NCBI GenBank assembly: GCA_965201155.1
Contig: OZ241752.1
Span: 1,860,001 to 1,924,000, forward strand
Direction of reading: 5' to 3'
Length of the DNA stretch: 64,000 nucleotides
Source: JANQOH01 sp965201155
GTDB taxonomy: Bacteria; Pseudomonadota; Alphaproteobacteria; UBA7887
The notes beneath the pieces were generated by a model. That model was not told the origin of the DNA, ran no database searches, and saw nothing but the letters and a program-made list of their open reading frames with translations. Below are positions 55,366 through 64,000 of the stretch, in pieces; the first letter of the stretch is position 1; each line of letters opens with the position of its first letter. The translations under genes were made by a program, and so were the position numbers.

Positions 55366-56184
55366 TCAATCCCAACGCGGCGCCCAGGGCACGCGATCTT
55401 CTGTCAATATCCGGTAGTTGGTCCGGGTCAGCGCGTCGATACGCGCCATATGGACGCTCGACAGGGTAAAGTCCATCAGGTCGAAATTCATCCGCATATT
55501 TTCCCGGCGCGTGGACATGGTGTTGAGGGAAACGCCCTTCTGCAAAATCCAGCGCAATGCGACCTGCCCTGCCGTCACCTCATATTCGGCGCCGATTTCG
55601 GCAAACAGCGCATGGCGAAACACCTCGCCGCGCGCCAGCGAACAATAAGAAGCGAGCGGTATTCCCGTTTCCGCCGCAGCCGCCAGCAAGACACCCTGAT
55701 TCAGCAGCGGATGAAACTCCACCTGATTGGTGACAAGGGGCGCATCGACGATGCGCCTCGCTTCACGCATCATCGCGGCATTGTAGTTGGAAATGCCGAT
55801 AGCGTTGGTAAGGCCGCGCTGCAATGCCTCCTGCAGCAGATGCAGCGTCGGAGCAATAATGCCGTCTGCCGGCGGCCAGTGCACCAGCAGCACATCCACT
55901 TTGTCGAGCCGCAGTTTTTTCAGGCTTTCCTCGACCGAGGGGATAAAACGCGCCGACGCAAAATTGTCGGGGTGAACCTTGGTTGTGACGCACAGGTCGG
56001 CGCGCGCCGCACCGCCTGCGGCGAGTGCCTCGCCGACATCGGCTTCGTTGCCATACATCTGCGCCGTATCAAACGCACGGTAACCGACCTCCAACGCCGC
56101 TTCCACCGCGCTCAGCAGCGCGTCGCCGGTAAGAGGGAATGTGCCGAAAGCACGCTGATAGCTGCGCCGAAAATAAATGCTCAT
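55366..56184 (-). CDS. Aldo/keto reductase
   Basis: This 272-residue NADPH-dependent (beta/alpha)8 reductase has YRAFDTAQMYGNEADVGEAL (catalytic Asp and Tyr), TTKVHPDNF (Lys), VDVLLVHWPP (His), and NAIGISNYNA and NQVEFHPLLNQ. All four tetrad residues are visible. The N-terminus (MSIYFRRSYQRAFGTFPLTG) is shorter and less usual than in most family members. ATG 56184 follows AAGGA by six bases. The open frame continues through the repeat array but that is an artefact of GC-rich repeats. Confidence 0.85.
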   Translation of the reverse strand: MSIYFRRSYQRAFGTFPLTGDALLSAVEAALEVGYRAFDTAQMYGNEADVGEALAAGGAARADLCVTTKVHPDNFASARFIPSVEESLKKLRLDKVDVLLVHWPPADGIIAPTLHLLQEALQRGLTNAIGISNYNAAMMREARRIVDAPLVTNQVEFHPLLNQGVLLAAAAETGIPLASYCSLARGEVFRHALFAEIGAEYEVTAGQVALRWILQKGVSLNTMSTRRENMRMNFDLMDFTLSSVHMARIDALTRTNYRILTEDRVPWAPRWD

Positions 56185-56198
56185 GAAGGTCCTTTTTT

Positions 56199-57391
56199 GT
56201 CGCTCGCGGCCTGCGGGCCTTTGGCCCGCGCCTCCGCGGGGGCGCCGGCGAGGCCGGCGGGGCCGCAGTCGCGGCCCTGGGGGTCGCTGTGGCGAGAAAG
56301 TGGGTTTGTCGTTTGCGGCATGCGGGGTTGATTTTTTGTCGCTCGCGGCCTGCGGGCCTTTGGCCCGCGCCTCCGCGGGGGCGCCGGCGAGGCCGGCGGG
56401 GCCGCAGTCGCGGCCCTGGGGGTCGCTGTGGCGAGAAAGTGGGTTTGTCGTTTGCGGCATGCGGGGTTGATTTTTTGTCGCTCGCGGCCTGCGGGCCTTT
56501 GGCCCGCGCCTCCGCGGGGGCGCCGGCGAGGCCGGCGGGGCCGCAGTCGCGGCCCTGGGGGTCGCTGTGGCGAGAAAGTGGGTTTGTCGTTTGCGGCATG
56601 CGGGGTTGATTTTTTGTCGCTCGCGGCCTGCGGGCCTTTGGCCCGCGCCTCCGCGGGGGCGCCGGCGAGGCCGGCGGGGCCGCAGTCGCGGCCCTGGGGG
56701 TCGCTGTGGCGAGAAAGTGGGTTTGTCGTTTGCGGCATGCGGGGTTGATTTTTTGTCGCTCGCGGCCTGCGGGCCGGGGTTGATTTTTTGTCGCTCGCGG
56801 CCTGCGGGCCTTTGGCCCGCGCCTCCGCGGGGGCGCCGGCGAGGCCGGCGGGGCCGCAGTCGCGGCCCTGGGGGTCGCTGTGGCGAGAAAGTGGGTTTGT
56901 CGTTTCCGCGGGGGCGCCGGCGAGGCCGGCGGGGCCGCAGTCGCGGCCCTGGGGGTCGCTGTGGCGAGAAAGTGGGTTTGTCGTTTGCGGCATGCGGGGT
57001 TGATTTTTTGTCGCTCGCGGCCTGCGGGCCTTTGGCCCGCGCCTCCGCGGGGGCGCCGGCGAGGCCGGCGGGGCCGCAGTCGCGGCCCTGGGGGTCGCTG
57101 TGGCGAGAAAGTGGGTTTGTCGTTTGCGGCATGCGGGGTTGATTTTTTGTCGCTCGCGGCCTGCGGGCCTTTGGCCCGCGCCTCCGCGGGGGCGCCGGCG
57201 AGGCCGGCGGGGCCGCAGTCGCGGCCCTGGGGGTCGCTGTGGCGAGAAAGTGGGTTTGTCGTTTGCGGCATGCGGGGTTGATTTTTTGTCGCTCACGGCC
57301 TGCGGGCCTTTGGCCCGCGCCTCCGCGGGGCCGCAGTCGCGGCCCTGGGGATCGCGGTGGCGAGGATGTGGGTTTGTCGTTTGCGGCATGC
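56199..57391. repeat. Tandem array of a 139-bp GC-rich unit, about ten copies
   Basis: Unit starts lie at 56199, 56338, 56477, 56616, 56755, 56790, 57010, 57149 and 57288. Units 1-4, 8 and 9 are 139 bp and virtually identical. Copy 5 is cut to 35 bp, copies 6-7 share a 58-bp deletion (56790-57009), and copy 10 is diverged with a 21-bp internal loss. Each unit has a perfect hairpin GCGGGCC-TTT-GGCCCGC, further GC palindromes and a GATTTTTTG run. 139 is not a multiple of three. There are no spacers, so it is not CRISPR. It lies upstream of the aldo/keto reductase and ends nine bases from the aldolase stop. Confidence 0.95.
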
Positions 57392-57399
57392 GGTGCGGG

Positions 57400-58188
57400 T
57401 CAGGGGAGCGTCAGGTTGTGAAGAAAATTTGCGCGGTCGCGGGCTGCGGCGGCCATGAACGGAAGGTCGTTGCCGGCGAGGACGAGGCGGAACCCCATGC
57501 CGATGTAGCGCTCCATCAAATCCGGTTGATAGACGCCGCCGAGGCCCGCATATTTCCCATGTGTGGCGCAGGCGGCGAGGATTTTCTCATAGGCCGCAAC
57601 CACCTTGTCATGACCGATCTGGCCGGCGATGCCCATCTCGATGGTGAGATCGTTGGTTCCCACCAGCAGGGCGTCCACCCCCGGAACCGCCGCGATGGCG
57701 TCTGCGTTGGCGACAGCCTGGGGGGTTTCCAGCATGACAATGACGAGGGTTGCGGCGTTCACTGCGGCAGTGGCTTCGGGGATGGGAAGCGACGCGAAGC
57801 CGAGCTGCGGCAGGGCGCCGGTAATGGAGCGGTGCCCGACCGGTGGATACTTGCACCAGTCGACGATTTCGGCCGCGCGTTCGGGCGTATCGACATGGGG
57901 CACGACGACGCCCAGCGCGCCGCCGTCGAGCACGCGGGTCGCGTCACTGAGCGCCAGCGCATGAACGCGCACGACCGGCGTGATGCCCGCTGCATGTGCG
58001 GCAACGCTGATCTGTGCAGCCGTGTCCAGCGTCATGGTGTTGTGCTCCATGTCGATGAACAGCCAGTCATAGCCGCAGCTTTTCATGATCGGGCCGATGT
58101 CGACGGTGCGCGCCTGGCGAAGGCCGACGCCGATGGCGAGCGCGCCCGAGTCGAGGCGCTGTCGGGCATGATTGACGAGTGCAGGCAT
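57400..58188 (-). CDS. HpcH/HpaI-family aldolase
   Basis: This 262-residue class II (metal-dependent) aldolase of the HpcH/HpaI/citrate-lyase-like family has CGYDWLFIDMEHNTM near residue 40, a PVVRV strand, and ALGVVVPHVDTPERA. LVIVMLETPQAVAN (metal-binding Glu), GVDALLVGTNDLTIEMGI (Asp) and a KYAGLGGV segment follow. It would cleave 2-keto-3-deoxy sugar acids or related compounds to pyruvate and an aldehyde. ATG 58188 follows GGGAGA. It is separated from the reductase by the 139-bp repeat array. Confidence 0.85.
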   Translation of the reverse strand: MPALVNHARQRLDSGALAIGVGLRQARTVDIGPIMKSCGYDWLFIDMEHNTMTLDTAAQISVAAHAAGITPVVRVHALALSDATRVLDGGALGVVVPHVDTPERAAEIVDWCKYPPVGHRSITGALPQLGFASLPIPEATAAVNAATLVIVMLETPQAVANADAIAAVPGVDALLVGTNDLTIEMGIAGQIGHDKVVAAYEKILAACATHGKYAGLGGVYQPDLMERYIGMGFRLVLAGNDLPFMAAAARDRANFLHNLTLP

Positions 58189-58355
58189 GGTTTTTCTCCC
58201 CGTGCCGAAAGTGGGCACTGTGCAGTAGAGCCTACAGCGCCGCCGCGCGCAAATACCCCGCCGCGGGGCAGTTTTGGTTGCGCGCAGCCGATCTGGTAAT
58301 CTGCGCGGAAAATCGCATGGCGAAAAGCCCATGAGTGCCCCAGGGAGGAACGGGA

Positions 58356-60362
58356 ATGACCACCGCGACCGTACAAGCGCGCGACAACAGGCAACTTCCG
58401 GCCAGCCAGCTGGAAGCGATGTACACCACCATGAAACGCATTCGCGCGTTCGAACAGCGGACGTTCGAACTGTTCAACGAAGGCGTCGTGAAGGGCACTG
58501 CGCACAGCTATATGGGTGAAGAGGCGATAGCGGCCGGGGTGTGTGCGGCGCTGACGGAAAACGACTACATCGCCAGCTATCATCGGGGCCACGGCCACTG
58601 TATCGCCAAGGGCGCCAATATCGACCGCATGATGGCGGAACTCATGGGCCGCGAGACCGGCTATTGCCGCGGCCTGGGCGGCTCGATGCACATTGCGGAT
58701 ATGAATCTGAATATTCTCGGCGCGAACGGCATTGTGGGCGCCGCCATGCCCCTGGCAGTGGGCGCCGGCCTGGCAGCGCGCCTGCGCGGCAAGGGCCAGG
58801 TGTCGATCGCCTTTTTCGGCGACGGTGCGAACAATCAGGGCGTATTCCACGAATCGCTCAATCTTGCGGCGGTGTGGAAGCTGCCTGTGCTGTTCATTTG
58901 CGAAAACAACCAATATGCGTTGTCCACCTCCTACAAACAGACGACCGCGGTGGAAAATGTCGCGATGCGTGCGCCGGCCTACAATGTTCCCGGTGTCACC
59001 ATCGACGGCAATGACGCGACCGAAGTTTATCTGGTCGTTTCGGAAGCCATAGAGCGCGCGCGTGCGGGCGAAGGGCCGACGCTCATCGAGGCGATGACCT
59101 ATCGCTGGGGGCAGCATTCCATGCGCGCCAATCTGCGCGACCCGCGGCCGGACGATGAGTTTGAGGAATGGAAGGCGCGCGATCCCATCATCGTCATGGA
59201 AAAGACGATCGGCGATGCCGGGGATGTGAGCAACGACCGCCTCAAGGAAATCGGCGACGCGGTGAACAGTGAACTGGAAAGCGCGGTGGAATTCGGCGTC
59301 AAGAGCCCCGAACCGTCAATCCAGATCATGCAGCAAGCAGTGTACGCGCCCCATGCGCAAGTGACGGAGCCGGGTCCCAAAGGCGGGCGCGACCTGTCGT
59401 TCGTGGAAGCGCTCAATGAAGCCATTCGCGGCGAGATGGAGCGCGACGACACGGTGTTGTTGATGGGCGAGGATGTCGGACTCACCGGCGGGATCTTTCA
59501 GGTGTCGAAAGGCCTCATCGAGCAGTTTGGCGAGGAGCGCGTGCGCGACACGCCGATCTCCGAAGCAAGCTTTGTCGGCTGCGGCGTGGGCGCAGCGATC
59601 TCCGGCATGCGTCCGATCGTCGAAATCCAGATTTTCGACTTCGTGGCGCTCACCATGGACATGCTGGTCAATCAAGCCGCCAAGTTCCGCTTCATGCTGG
59701 GCGGCAAGCCGAATGTGCCGCTGGTGGTGCGCGGGCCGCAGGGCGGGGGTATTCGCCTTGCAGCGCAGCACAGCCAGAGCCTGGAAGCGTGGTTCACCCA
59801 CGTGCCGGGGCTGGTGGTGGTTGCGCCGTCAACGCCCTACGACGCCAAGGGGCTGCTGGTATCGGCCATTCGCGACGACAACCCGGTCATCTTTCTGGAA
59901 TCGAAAATGCTCTATCTGGGCCAGCCCGGGCCGGTGCCGGAAGAGCATTACGCGATCCCCATCGGCAAGGCCGACATCAAGCGCGCCGGCAGCGATGTCA
60001 CGCTGGTCGCCACCGCGTCCATGGTGCCCCGCGCACTGTCAGCGGCGACCGTGCTGGAGCGCGAGGGCATTGATGTGGAGGTCGTTGATCCGCGCACGCT
60101 CAAGCCGCTGGATGAAGAAACAATTATCACGTCGCTGCAAAAGACCAACCGTCTCGCAATTGTGCATGAGGCGTGGCGCAATGGCGGGTTCGGCGCCGAA
60201 GTCGCGGCAATGGCAGTGGAAAAGGCGTTCGATTATCTGGATGCGCCGATCGCCCGTATCGGCGCCCTCGATACACCTATGCCGTATAACGACGAACTGG
60301 AGCGCGCAACCATCCCGTCGCAGGAGCGCATCATCGAGGAGGTCCGGGCCTTGATGGCTTGA
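58356..60362 (+). CDS. 2-oxoacid dehydrogenase E1, alpha and beta fused
   Basis: This encodes 668 residues. The alpha half (about 1-320) has the TPP motif FFGDGANNQGVFHESLNLAAVWKLPVLFICENNQYA and SYHRGHGHCIAKG. The beta half (about 340-668) begins RDLSFVEALNEAIRGEMERDDTVLLMGEDVG and includes VRDTPISEASFVGCGVGAAISGMRPIVEIQIFDF. In most bacteria these are two genes (PdhA/PdhB, AcoA/AcoB). It decarboxylates a 2-oxoacid and loads an E2; no E2/E3 gene is beside it. ATG 58356 follows GGGAGGAA. Divergent from the aldolase. Confidence 0.88.
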   Translation: MTTATVQARDNRQLPASQLEAMYTTMKRIRAFEQRTFELFNEGVVKGTAHSYMGEEAIAAGVCAALTENDYIASYHRGHGHCIAKGANIDRMMAELMGRETGYCRGLGGSMHIADMNLNILGANGIVGAAMPLAVGAGLAARLRGKGQVSIAFFGDGANNQGVFHESLNLAAVWKLPVLFICENNQYALSTSYKQTTAVENVAMRAPAYNVPGVTIDGNDATEVYLVVSEAIERARAGEGPTLIEAMTYRWGQHSMRANLRDPRPDDEFEEWKARDPIIVMEKTIGDAGDVSNDRLKEIGDAVNSELESAVEFGVKSPEPSIQIMQQAVYAPHAQVTEPGPKGGRDLSFVEALNEAIRGEMERDDTVLLMGEDVGLTGGIFQVSKGLIEQFGEERVRDTPISEASFVGCGVGAAISGMRPIVEIQIFDFVALTMDMLVNQAAKFRFMLGGKPNVPLVVRGPQGGGIRLAAQHSQSLEAWFTHVPGLVVVAPSTPYDAKGLLVSAIRDDNPVIFLESKMLYLGQPGPVPEEHYAIPIGKADIKRAGSDVTLVATASMVPRALSAATVLEREGIDVEVVDPRTLKPLDEETIITSLQKTNRLAIVHEAWRNGGFGAEVAAMAVEKAFDYLDAPIARIGALDTPMPYNDELERATIPSQERIIEEVRALMA

Positions 60363-60511
60363 GTTTCTCTTTATTTTCCTTGTTCCGGCGGAGTAGCAGC
60401 CGAAGTCACCGCCTGCTCCCCCACCGGCGCAAGTGCTGATTGAATTGGCGCCGGCCGGTTCGGAAGAACGCCGCCTCACCCGCCGGCGCCGCCTGAGCCG
60501 GAGACGCCACC

Positions 60512-61789
60512 GTGATTACCTCACTCCGCCTCGTGAACTTCAAGAATTTTGCTGACGAGACCCTGCGTATCGGCCCTTTCACAGTCATCGTCGGCGCCAA
60601 CGCCAGCGGCAAGAGCAATATTCGCGATGCGTTCCGCTTCCTCCATGGAATCGGCCGCGGCTACACGCTTGCGGAAATCATGGGCGGCAAGTACGGGAGC
60701 GGAGGGCAGATCGTATGGGAGCCGATCCGGGGTTCTATGAAGGAAATTACCCGCTTCGGAAAGGCAAAGTTTTCCTTTGACGTCACGCTGAAATTATCCG
60801 GCGGAGGCTTCGCCTTCTATGGTATAGAGGTGGAGTCCGACAAGGAAGGTGGAAGCGATTTCCGGATAGGGCGCGAAGAACTCCGGGTTGGGAACAACAC
60901 GATCTTCACGTCCCATCCGCCGGCCCCCGACCCCGTTCGCCAACAAGATGACGAGGCGCACCTTCTGCTTCGCATGGCAAAGACCGGCTCCCAAAGGAAA
61001 TATGGCAACAGAATCACGGTCCTACCGAACCGACCCGCTTTGACCCAACTTCGGAATGCCAACCGCGTCATACGCGCGCATAGGGAGTATGCCAGGCAGG
61101 TCTCGGATCTACTCGGACATTTCCGTTTTCTCGATCCGACACCTGATCTCATGCGGAAACCCTCCTTTCCCGGTCAGAAGGTTCTGGGAGACAGCGGTGA
61201 AAATCTGTCGACGGTGTTACAGAAAATCTGTGCCGACCAGGAACGAAAAGGCATTTTCTCCGAATGGATACGCGAACTCACACCGATGGATGTTGAAGAT
61301 TTCGAGTTCCCCGATGATCCGACAACAGGTTTGGTTCAACTTCTGATTCACGAGACAAACGGCCGGAGAATATCCGCGTACAGCGCGTCTGACGGCACCT
61401 TGCGGTTCCTTGCCATGCTGGCCGCATTGCTGGATGAAGATCCGGCGCAACTATATGTGTTCGAGGAAGTCGATAACGGTATCCACCCTGCGCGCCTTCA
61501 TCTGCTGGTCGATCTGATCGAACGACAGACGGCAAAGAATGTGGTGCAGGTGGTTACCACCACCCATTCGCCGGAACTGCTCTCCATGGTGAGCGACAAG
61601 ACTTTCCGGCACATGTCCGTCATCTGCCGGCTGGAGAGTACCGATGATGCGGTTATTCGCCCGATTTCGGGCCTGCGCAACGCTGGAGAGCTTCGGAAAT
61701 CCCAGGGTCTGGGACAGCTCCTTGCCGGCGGATGGATGGAGGACACGCTCGCTTTTTCTGCTACCGGCGGCGAGGAGGCACGGGAATGA
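60512..61789 (+). CDS. AAA ATPase (AAA_21/OLD-like), candidate defence system
   Basis: This is 425 residues from GTG 60512. SMC/RecF-like start MITSLRLVNFKNFADETLRIG, Walker A VGANASGKSN (Gly28-Ser35), a long charged insertion, signature-like SASDGTLRFLAMLAAL, Walker B LYVFEEVDNGIHP and H-switch TTTHSPELL. This is the ATPase form found in OLD, Gabija, PARIS, AbiL and RloA proteins. Its TGA overlaps the next ATG by four bases. GGAGA precedes the start. No helicase or reverse transcriptase is nearby. Confidence 0.85.
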   Translation: MITSLRLVNFKNFADETLRIGPFTVIVGANASGKSNIRDAFRFLHGIGRGYTLAEIMGGKYGSGGQIVWEPIRGSMKEITRFGKAKFSFDVTLKLSGGGFAFYGIEVESDKEGGSDFRIGREELRVGNNTIFTSHPPAPDPVRQQDDEAHLLLRMAKTGSQRKYGNRITVLPNRPALTQLRNANRVIRAHREYARQVSDLLGHFRFLDPTPDLMRKPSFPGQKVLGDSGENLSTVLQKICADQERKGIFSEWIRELTPMDVEDFEFPDDPTTGLVQLLIHETNGRRISAYSASDGTLRFLAMLAALLDEDPAQLYVFEEVDNGIHPARLHLLVDLIERQTAKNVVQVVTTTHSPELLSMVSDKTFRHMSVICRLESTDDAVIRPISGLRNAGELRKSQGLGQLLAGGWMEDTLAFSATGGEEARE

Positions 61790-62349
61790 ATGTCCTCGTC
61801 ATTCCCGAAGACTTCCGCAAGGACCAGTACATATTGAAACCGCTATTCGCGCGTCTCTTCGCGCGTATGGGCTGCAGGCAGGCGCAAATTCGGGTTTGTC
61901 AAGCTCCCCTGCTCCGCGGTGTCAGTGAGGCGCTGAACTCCGAACACGTGCAGGAAGTTGTTGATCGGTATGAGGGGATGATCGATATTTTTATTCTCTG
62001 TGTCGATCGGGACGGCATTCAGGGACGCCGGCAAAGGTTGGACCAACTGGAGGCCGAGTTTGGAAGCGGCTGTACCTTTCTTGCCGAGAATGCCTGGGAG
62101 GAAGTGGAAACCTGGGTTCTCGCCGGTCTGGATCTCCCGCGGCAATGGCGTTGGGCTGATGTTCGCGCGGAGATCCATGTCAAGGAACGGTATTTCGACC
62201 GATTAGCTAAAGAGCGCGGTTTGGATGACGGTCCCGGCGGCGGACGCAAGACGCTGGGCGACGAGGCTGCGCATCGCGTCCCGGCGATCCGCCAAAAGTG
62301 TCCTGAAGACTTCGACGCTCTCGCACGGCGTCTCGAAGGCTTGCGTTGA
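61786..62349 (+). CDS. TOPRIM-like nuclease partner
   Basis: This encodes 187 residues. MNVLVIPED gives a conserved Glu8, FILCVDRDG gives Asp74 and Asp76, and AENAWEEVETWVLAG follows. This layout (Glu, then DxD, then an E-x-E-x-W helix) matches TOPRIM-type effectors such as DUF4435/DUF4276/RloB-like proteins that pair with AAA ATPases in anti-phage systems. It is translationally coupled to the ATPase. Which defined system it belongs to cannot be decided by eye. Bases 62350-62503 contain no gene. Confidence 0.7.
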   Translation: MNVLVIPEDFRKDQYILKPLFARLFARMGCRQAQIRVCQAPLLRGVSEALNSEHVQEVVDRYEGMIDIFILCVDRDGIQGRRQRLDQLEAEFGSGCTFLAENAWEEVETWVLAGLDLPRQWRWADVRAEIHVKERYFDRLAKERGLDDGPGGGRKTLGDEAAHRVPAIRQKCPEDFDALARRLEGLR

Positions 62350-62503
62350 GCCGGTCTCGGAAGGCGAGAATGATGCACGCCCTTCCGAATATGCGACATC
62401 ATGCGAGCGAACCTCGATCGGAAGGCCGCAGGGTGACGGCTATTTTATCGATGTCGGCGTGATGAAACGGCTGGCTGAAATTGACGGTGTCATGTGAAAT
62501 TTC

Positions 62504-63856
62504 TCACTTGCTGCGGACGTACGGGTTGCGGCCGGCGCGGAGGAGAAGGCGGATGGGGACGCCGGGGAGGTCGAACGACTCGCGCAGGCCGTTGATGAGA
62601 TAGCGCCGATAAGCGGTCGGGAGGCCCTGCGGGCGGTTGACGAACAGCGCGAATGATGGCGGGCGCGCGGATACCTGGGTCATGTAGCGCAAGCGCACGC
62701 GGCGGCCCGAGTCCAGGGGCGGCGGGTGGTGCTCCAGCATGGCGGCCAGCCAGCGGTTGAGCGCTGCCGTCGGCAAGCGCCGATTCCACACTTCCCGTGC
62801 GGCGAACGCCGCTTCCATGAGCTTTTCCACGCCGCTGCCGGTGCGGGCCGAAATCGGAGCCAGCGCGATGCCGCGCGCCTGCGCAAGCGCCGCTTCCAGT
62901 TGCTCCGCAACTTGCCGGCGAACGAGATCGCCCGACAGCCCTGCCGCCGCCACAAGGTCCCATTTGTTGGCGGCGACCACCATCGCCCTTCCTTCATCGA
63001 AAATCCGTCGGGCGATGGTGAAATCCTGTTTGTCCATGGGGGCAGTGGCGTCGATCATCAGCGCCGCCACTTCGCAGGCATTGACGGCGCGGCGAGTGTC
63101 GGCAGCAGCGTCGCGCTCCACCCGGTCGGCGACGCGGCTCTCGCGGCGCAGGCCGGCAGTGTCGACCAACGCAACCGGCTGGCCGCGCCATTCCCATGGC
63201 ACGGTTATGGCGTCGCGGGTGATTCCCGCCTCCGGTCCGGTGAGGAGGCGTGTTTCGCCGATCAGCCGGTTGATGAGCGTGGATTTGCCGACATTGGGGC
63301 GGCCGACCACGGCCAGCCGCAGCGCGGCACTGGCCGGCTCCGGCATCGCCGTGTCGCCAGCGAGGTGCGGGCAGGCGGCCGTCATCGCAGCGTACAGGTC
63401 CGCCATGCCAGTGCCTTCCTGCGCCGACAGCGGGATCGGCTCGCCGAAACCGAGTTGGAACGCCTCGGCGAGCACAATGTCGGCGGCGCTGCCTTCCGCC
63501 TTGTTGACGAGGATCAGCACCGGGCCGCCGCGGCGGCGCAGCCAGCGCGCGAAGTGATGGTCCAGCGGTGTCAGTCCGGCGCGTCCGTCCAGAGCGAACA
63601 GGGTCAGGTCGACATTTTCGAGAAGCGCTTCTGTGCGCGCGCGCATGCGGGCGGGCAGGGCGTCTCCCAGCGTGTCTTCAAGTCCCGCGGTATCGATCAG
63701 GCGGAATTGCGCTTCACCCAAGCGGCCCTGCGCCTCGCGCCAGTCGCGCGTGAGGCCCGGCTGCGGGCCGGTGAGCGCCTGACGGCGTCCGACGAGGCGA
63801 TTGAAAAGCGTCGATTTGCCGACATTGGGCCGGCCGACAATGGCGACGCGGAGCAC
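62504..63856 (-). CDS. der: GTPase Der (EngA), ribosome biogenesis
   Basis: This 450-residue protein has two tandem G domains. Both have GRPNVGKST (residues about 8 and 187), and the switch sequences GLTRDWREA and GITRDAITVPW, with DTAGL in each. The first G4 motif reads NKAE rather than NKxD, a variant I associate with alphaproteobacteria; the second is NKWD. The C-terminal KH-like domain ends VPIRLLLRAGRNPY. It acts in 50S subunit maturation. It follows the bamB 3' end by ten bases on the same strand. Confidence 0.97.
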   Translation of the reverse strand: MLRVAIVGRPNVGKSTLFNRLVGRRQALTGPQPGLTRDWREAQGRLGEAQFRLIDTAGLEDTLGDALPARMRARTEALLENVDLTLFALDGRAGLTPLDHHFARWLRRRGGPVLILVNKAEGSAADIVLAEAFQLGFGEPIPLSAQEGTGMADLYAAMTAACPHLAGDTAMPEPASAALRLAVVGRPNVGKSTLINRLIGETRLLTGPEAGITRDAITVPWEWRGQPVALVDTAGLRRESRVADRVERDAAADTRRAVNACEVAALMIDATAPMDKQDFTIARRIFDEGRAMVVAANKWDLVAAAGLSGDLVRRQVAEQLEAALAQARGIALAPISARTGSGVEKLMEAAFAAREVWNRRLPTAALNRWLAAMLEHHPPPLDSGRRVRLRYMTQVSARPPSFALFVNRPQGLPTAYRRYLINGLRESFDLPGVPIRLLLRAGRNPYVRSK

Positions 63857-63866
63857 GCTTCAGGCG

Positions 63867-64000
63867 CTAGCGCAGGGCGATCAGTTCGGCGTCCCGCGTC
63901 AGGAAGTAGACCGCGCCGTCGGCAATGACGGGCGGCACGAGCATTCCGCCCGCCAGCGTTTCGGTGTGGACAACCGCGCCGTCGCGCGCCGCCACGCGGC
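63867..64000 (-). CDS. bamB: Outer membrane assembly factor BamB, C-terminal end
   Basis: The last 44 or so residues before the TAG at 63867-63869 read VVHTETLAGGMLVPPVIADG followed by AVYFLTRDAELIALR, the closing blade of a PQQ-type beta-propeller as in BamB. The bamB-der order is common in proteobacteria. The start lies beyond the window. Another propeller protein cannot be excluded. Confidence 0.7.
   Translation of the reverse strand, partial: RVAARDGAVVHTETLAGGMLVPPVIADGAVYFLTRDAELIALR

Noticed and set aside
55366..57389. Very long minus-strand frames running through the repeat array, up to 588 residues, some joined to the aldo/keto reductase
   Set aside because: All three minus frames are open only because the unit is GC-rich and lacks stops; the 139-bp length rotates the frame, and the reductase has its own start with a ribosome site at 56184.
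56199..57391. Repeat array as CRISPR
   Set aside because: Units are contiguous with no variable spacers and are far longer than CRISPR repeats; no cas genes nearby.
62225..62497. Short frame ending GDGYFIDVGVMKRLAEIDGVM after the TOPRIM gene
   Set aside because: Mostly overlaps the TOPRIM gene in another frame; no start signal or recognisable family.

Overview
The window is GC-rich bacterial DNA, and its conserved gene blocks point to an alphaproteobacterium. They include thrS-infC-rpmI-rplT-pheS-pheT, a five-gene F1 block atpHAGDC, the heat-shock set hrcA-grpE-dnaK-dnaJ, a plant/proteobacterial-type glutamate-cysteine ligase, and bamB next to der. I cannot place it to genus. No rRNA, tRNA or CRISPR array was recognised.

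Layout. 1-4.8 kb: start of a glycerate kinase, a small exported protein, and a peptide-type ABC transporter set (binding protein divergent from two ATPases, no permeases). 4.9-11.3 kb: gshA, then hrcA, grpE, dnaK (with a sigma-32-like promoter) and dnaJ. 11.3-19.4 kb, minus strand: aminotransferase, thrS, infC (ATA start), rpmI, rplT, pheS, pheT. 19.4-33 kb is the accessory part. It holds a surface-lipoprotein gene and a second lipoprotein/beta-lactamase chimera broken by two frameshifts and an IS1595/ISXO2-type insertion. It also holds a DUF1778 antitoxin with a toxin remnant, a TfdA-like dioxygenase, NnrU, a HEPN-motif gene pair with its own promoter and palindrome, a NUDIX hydrolase, propionyl-CoA synthetase, and a two-gene module ending in a retropepsin-like protease.

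33-41 kb, minus strand: flotillin, then a urea/amide-type ABC transporter (urtABCD-like) whose last ATPase is fused in frame to an amidase. 41-46 kb: atpHAGDC. 46-55 kb: a secreted hydrolase, an acyl-CoA synthetase, polA, an MFS carrier, a small zinc-ribbon protein and a cupin. 54-60 kb: a probable catabolic cluster (SAF-domain dehydrogenase, aldo/keto reductase, HpcH-type aldolase, divergent fused 2-oxoacid dehydrogenase E1). It contains a 1.2-kb tandem array of a 139-bp unit. 60.5-62.3 kb: an AAA ATPase overlapping a TOPRIM-like gene, a candidate defence system. 62.5-64 kb: der and the end of bamB.

The best candidates for undescribed biology are the ATPase/TOPRIM pair, the HEPN pair, the retropepsin pair, the lipoprotein/beta-lactamase chimera and the ATPase-amidase fusion. 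All functions are inferred from sequence motifs read by eye; no database search was possible.
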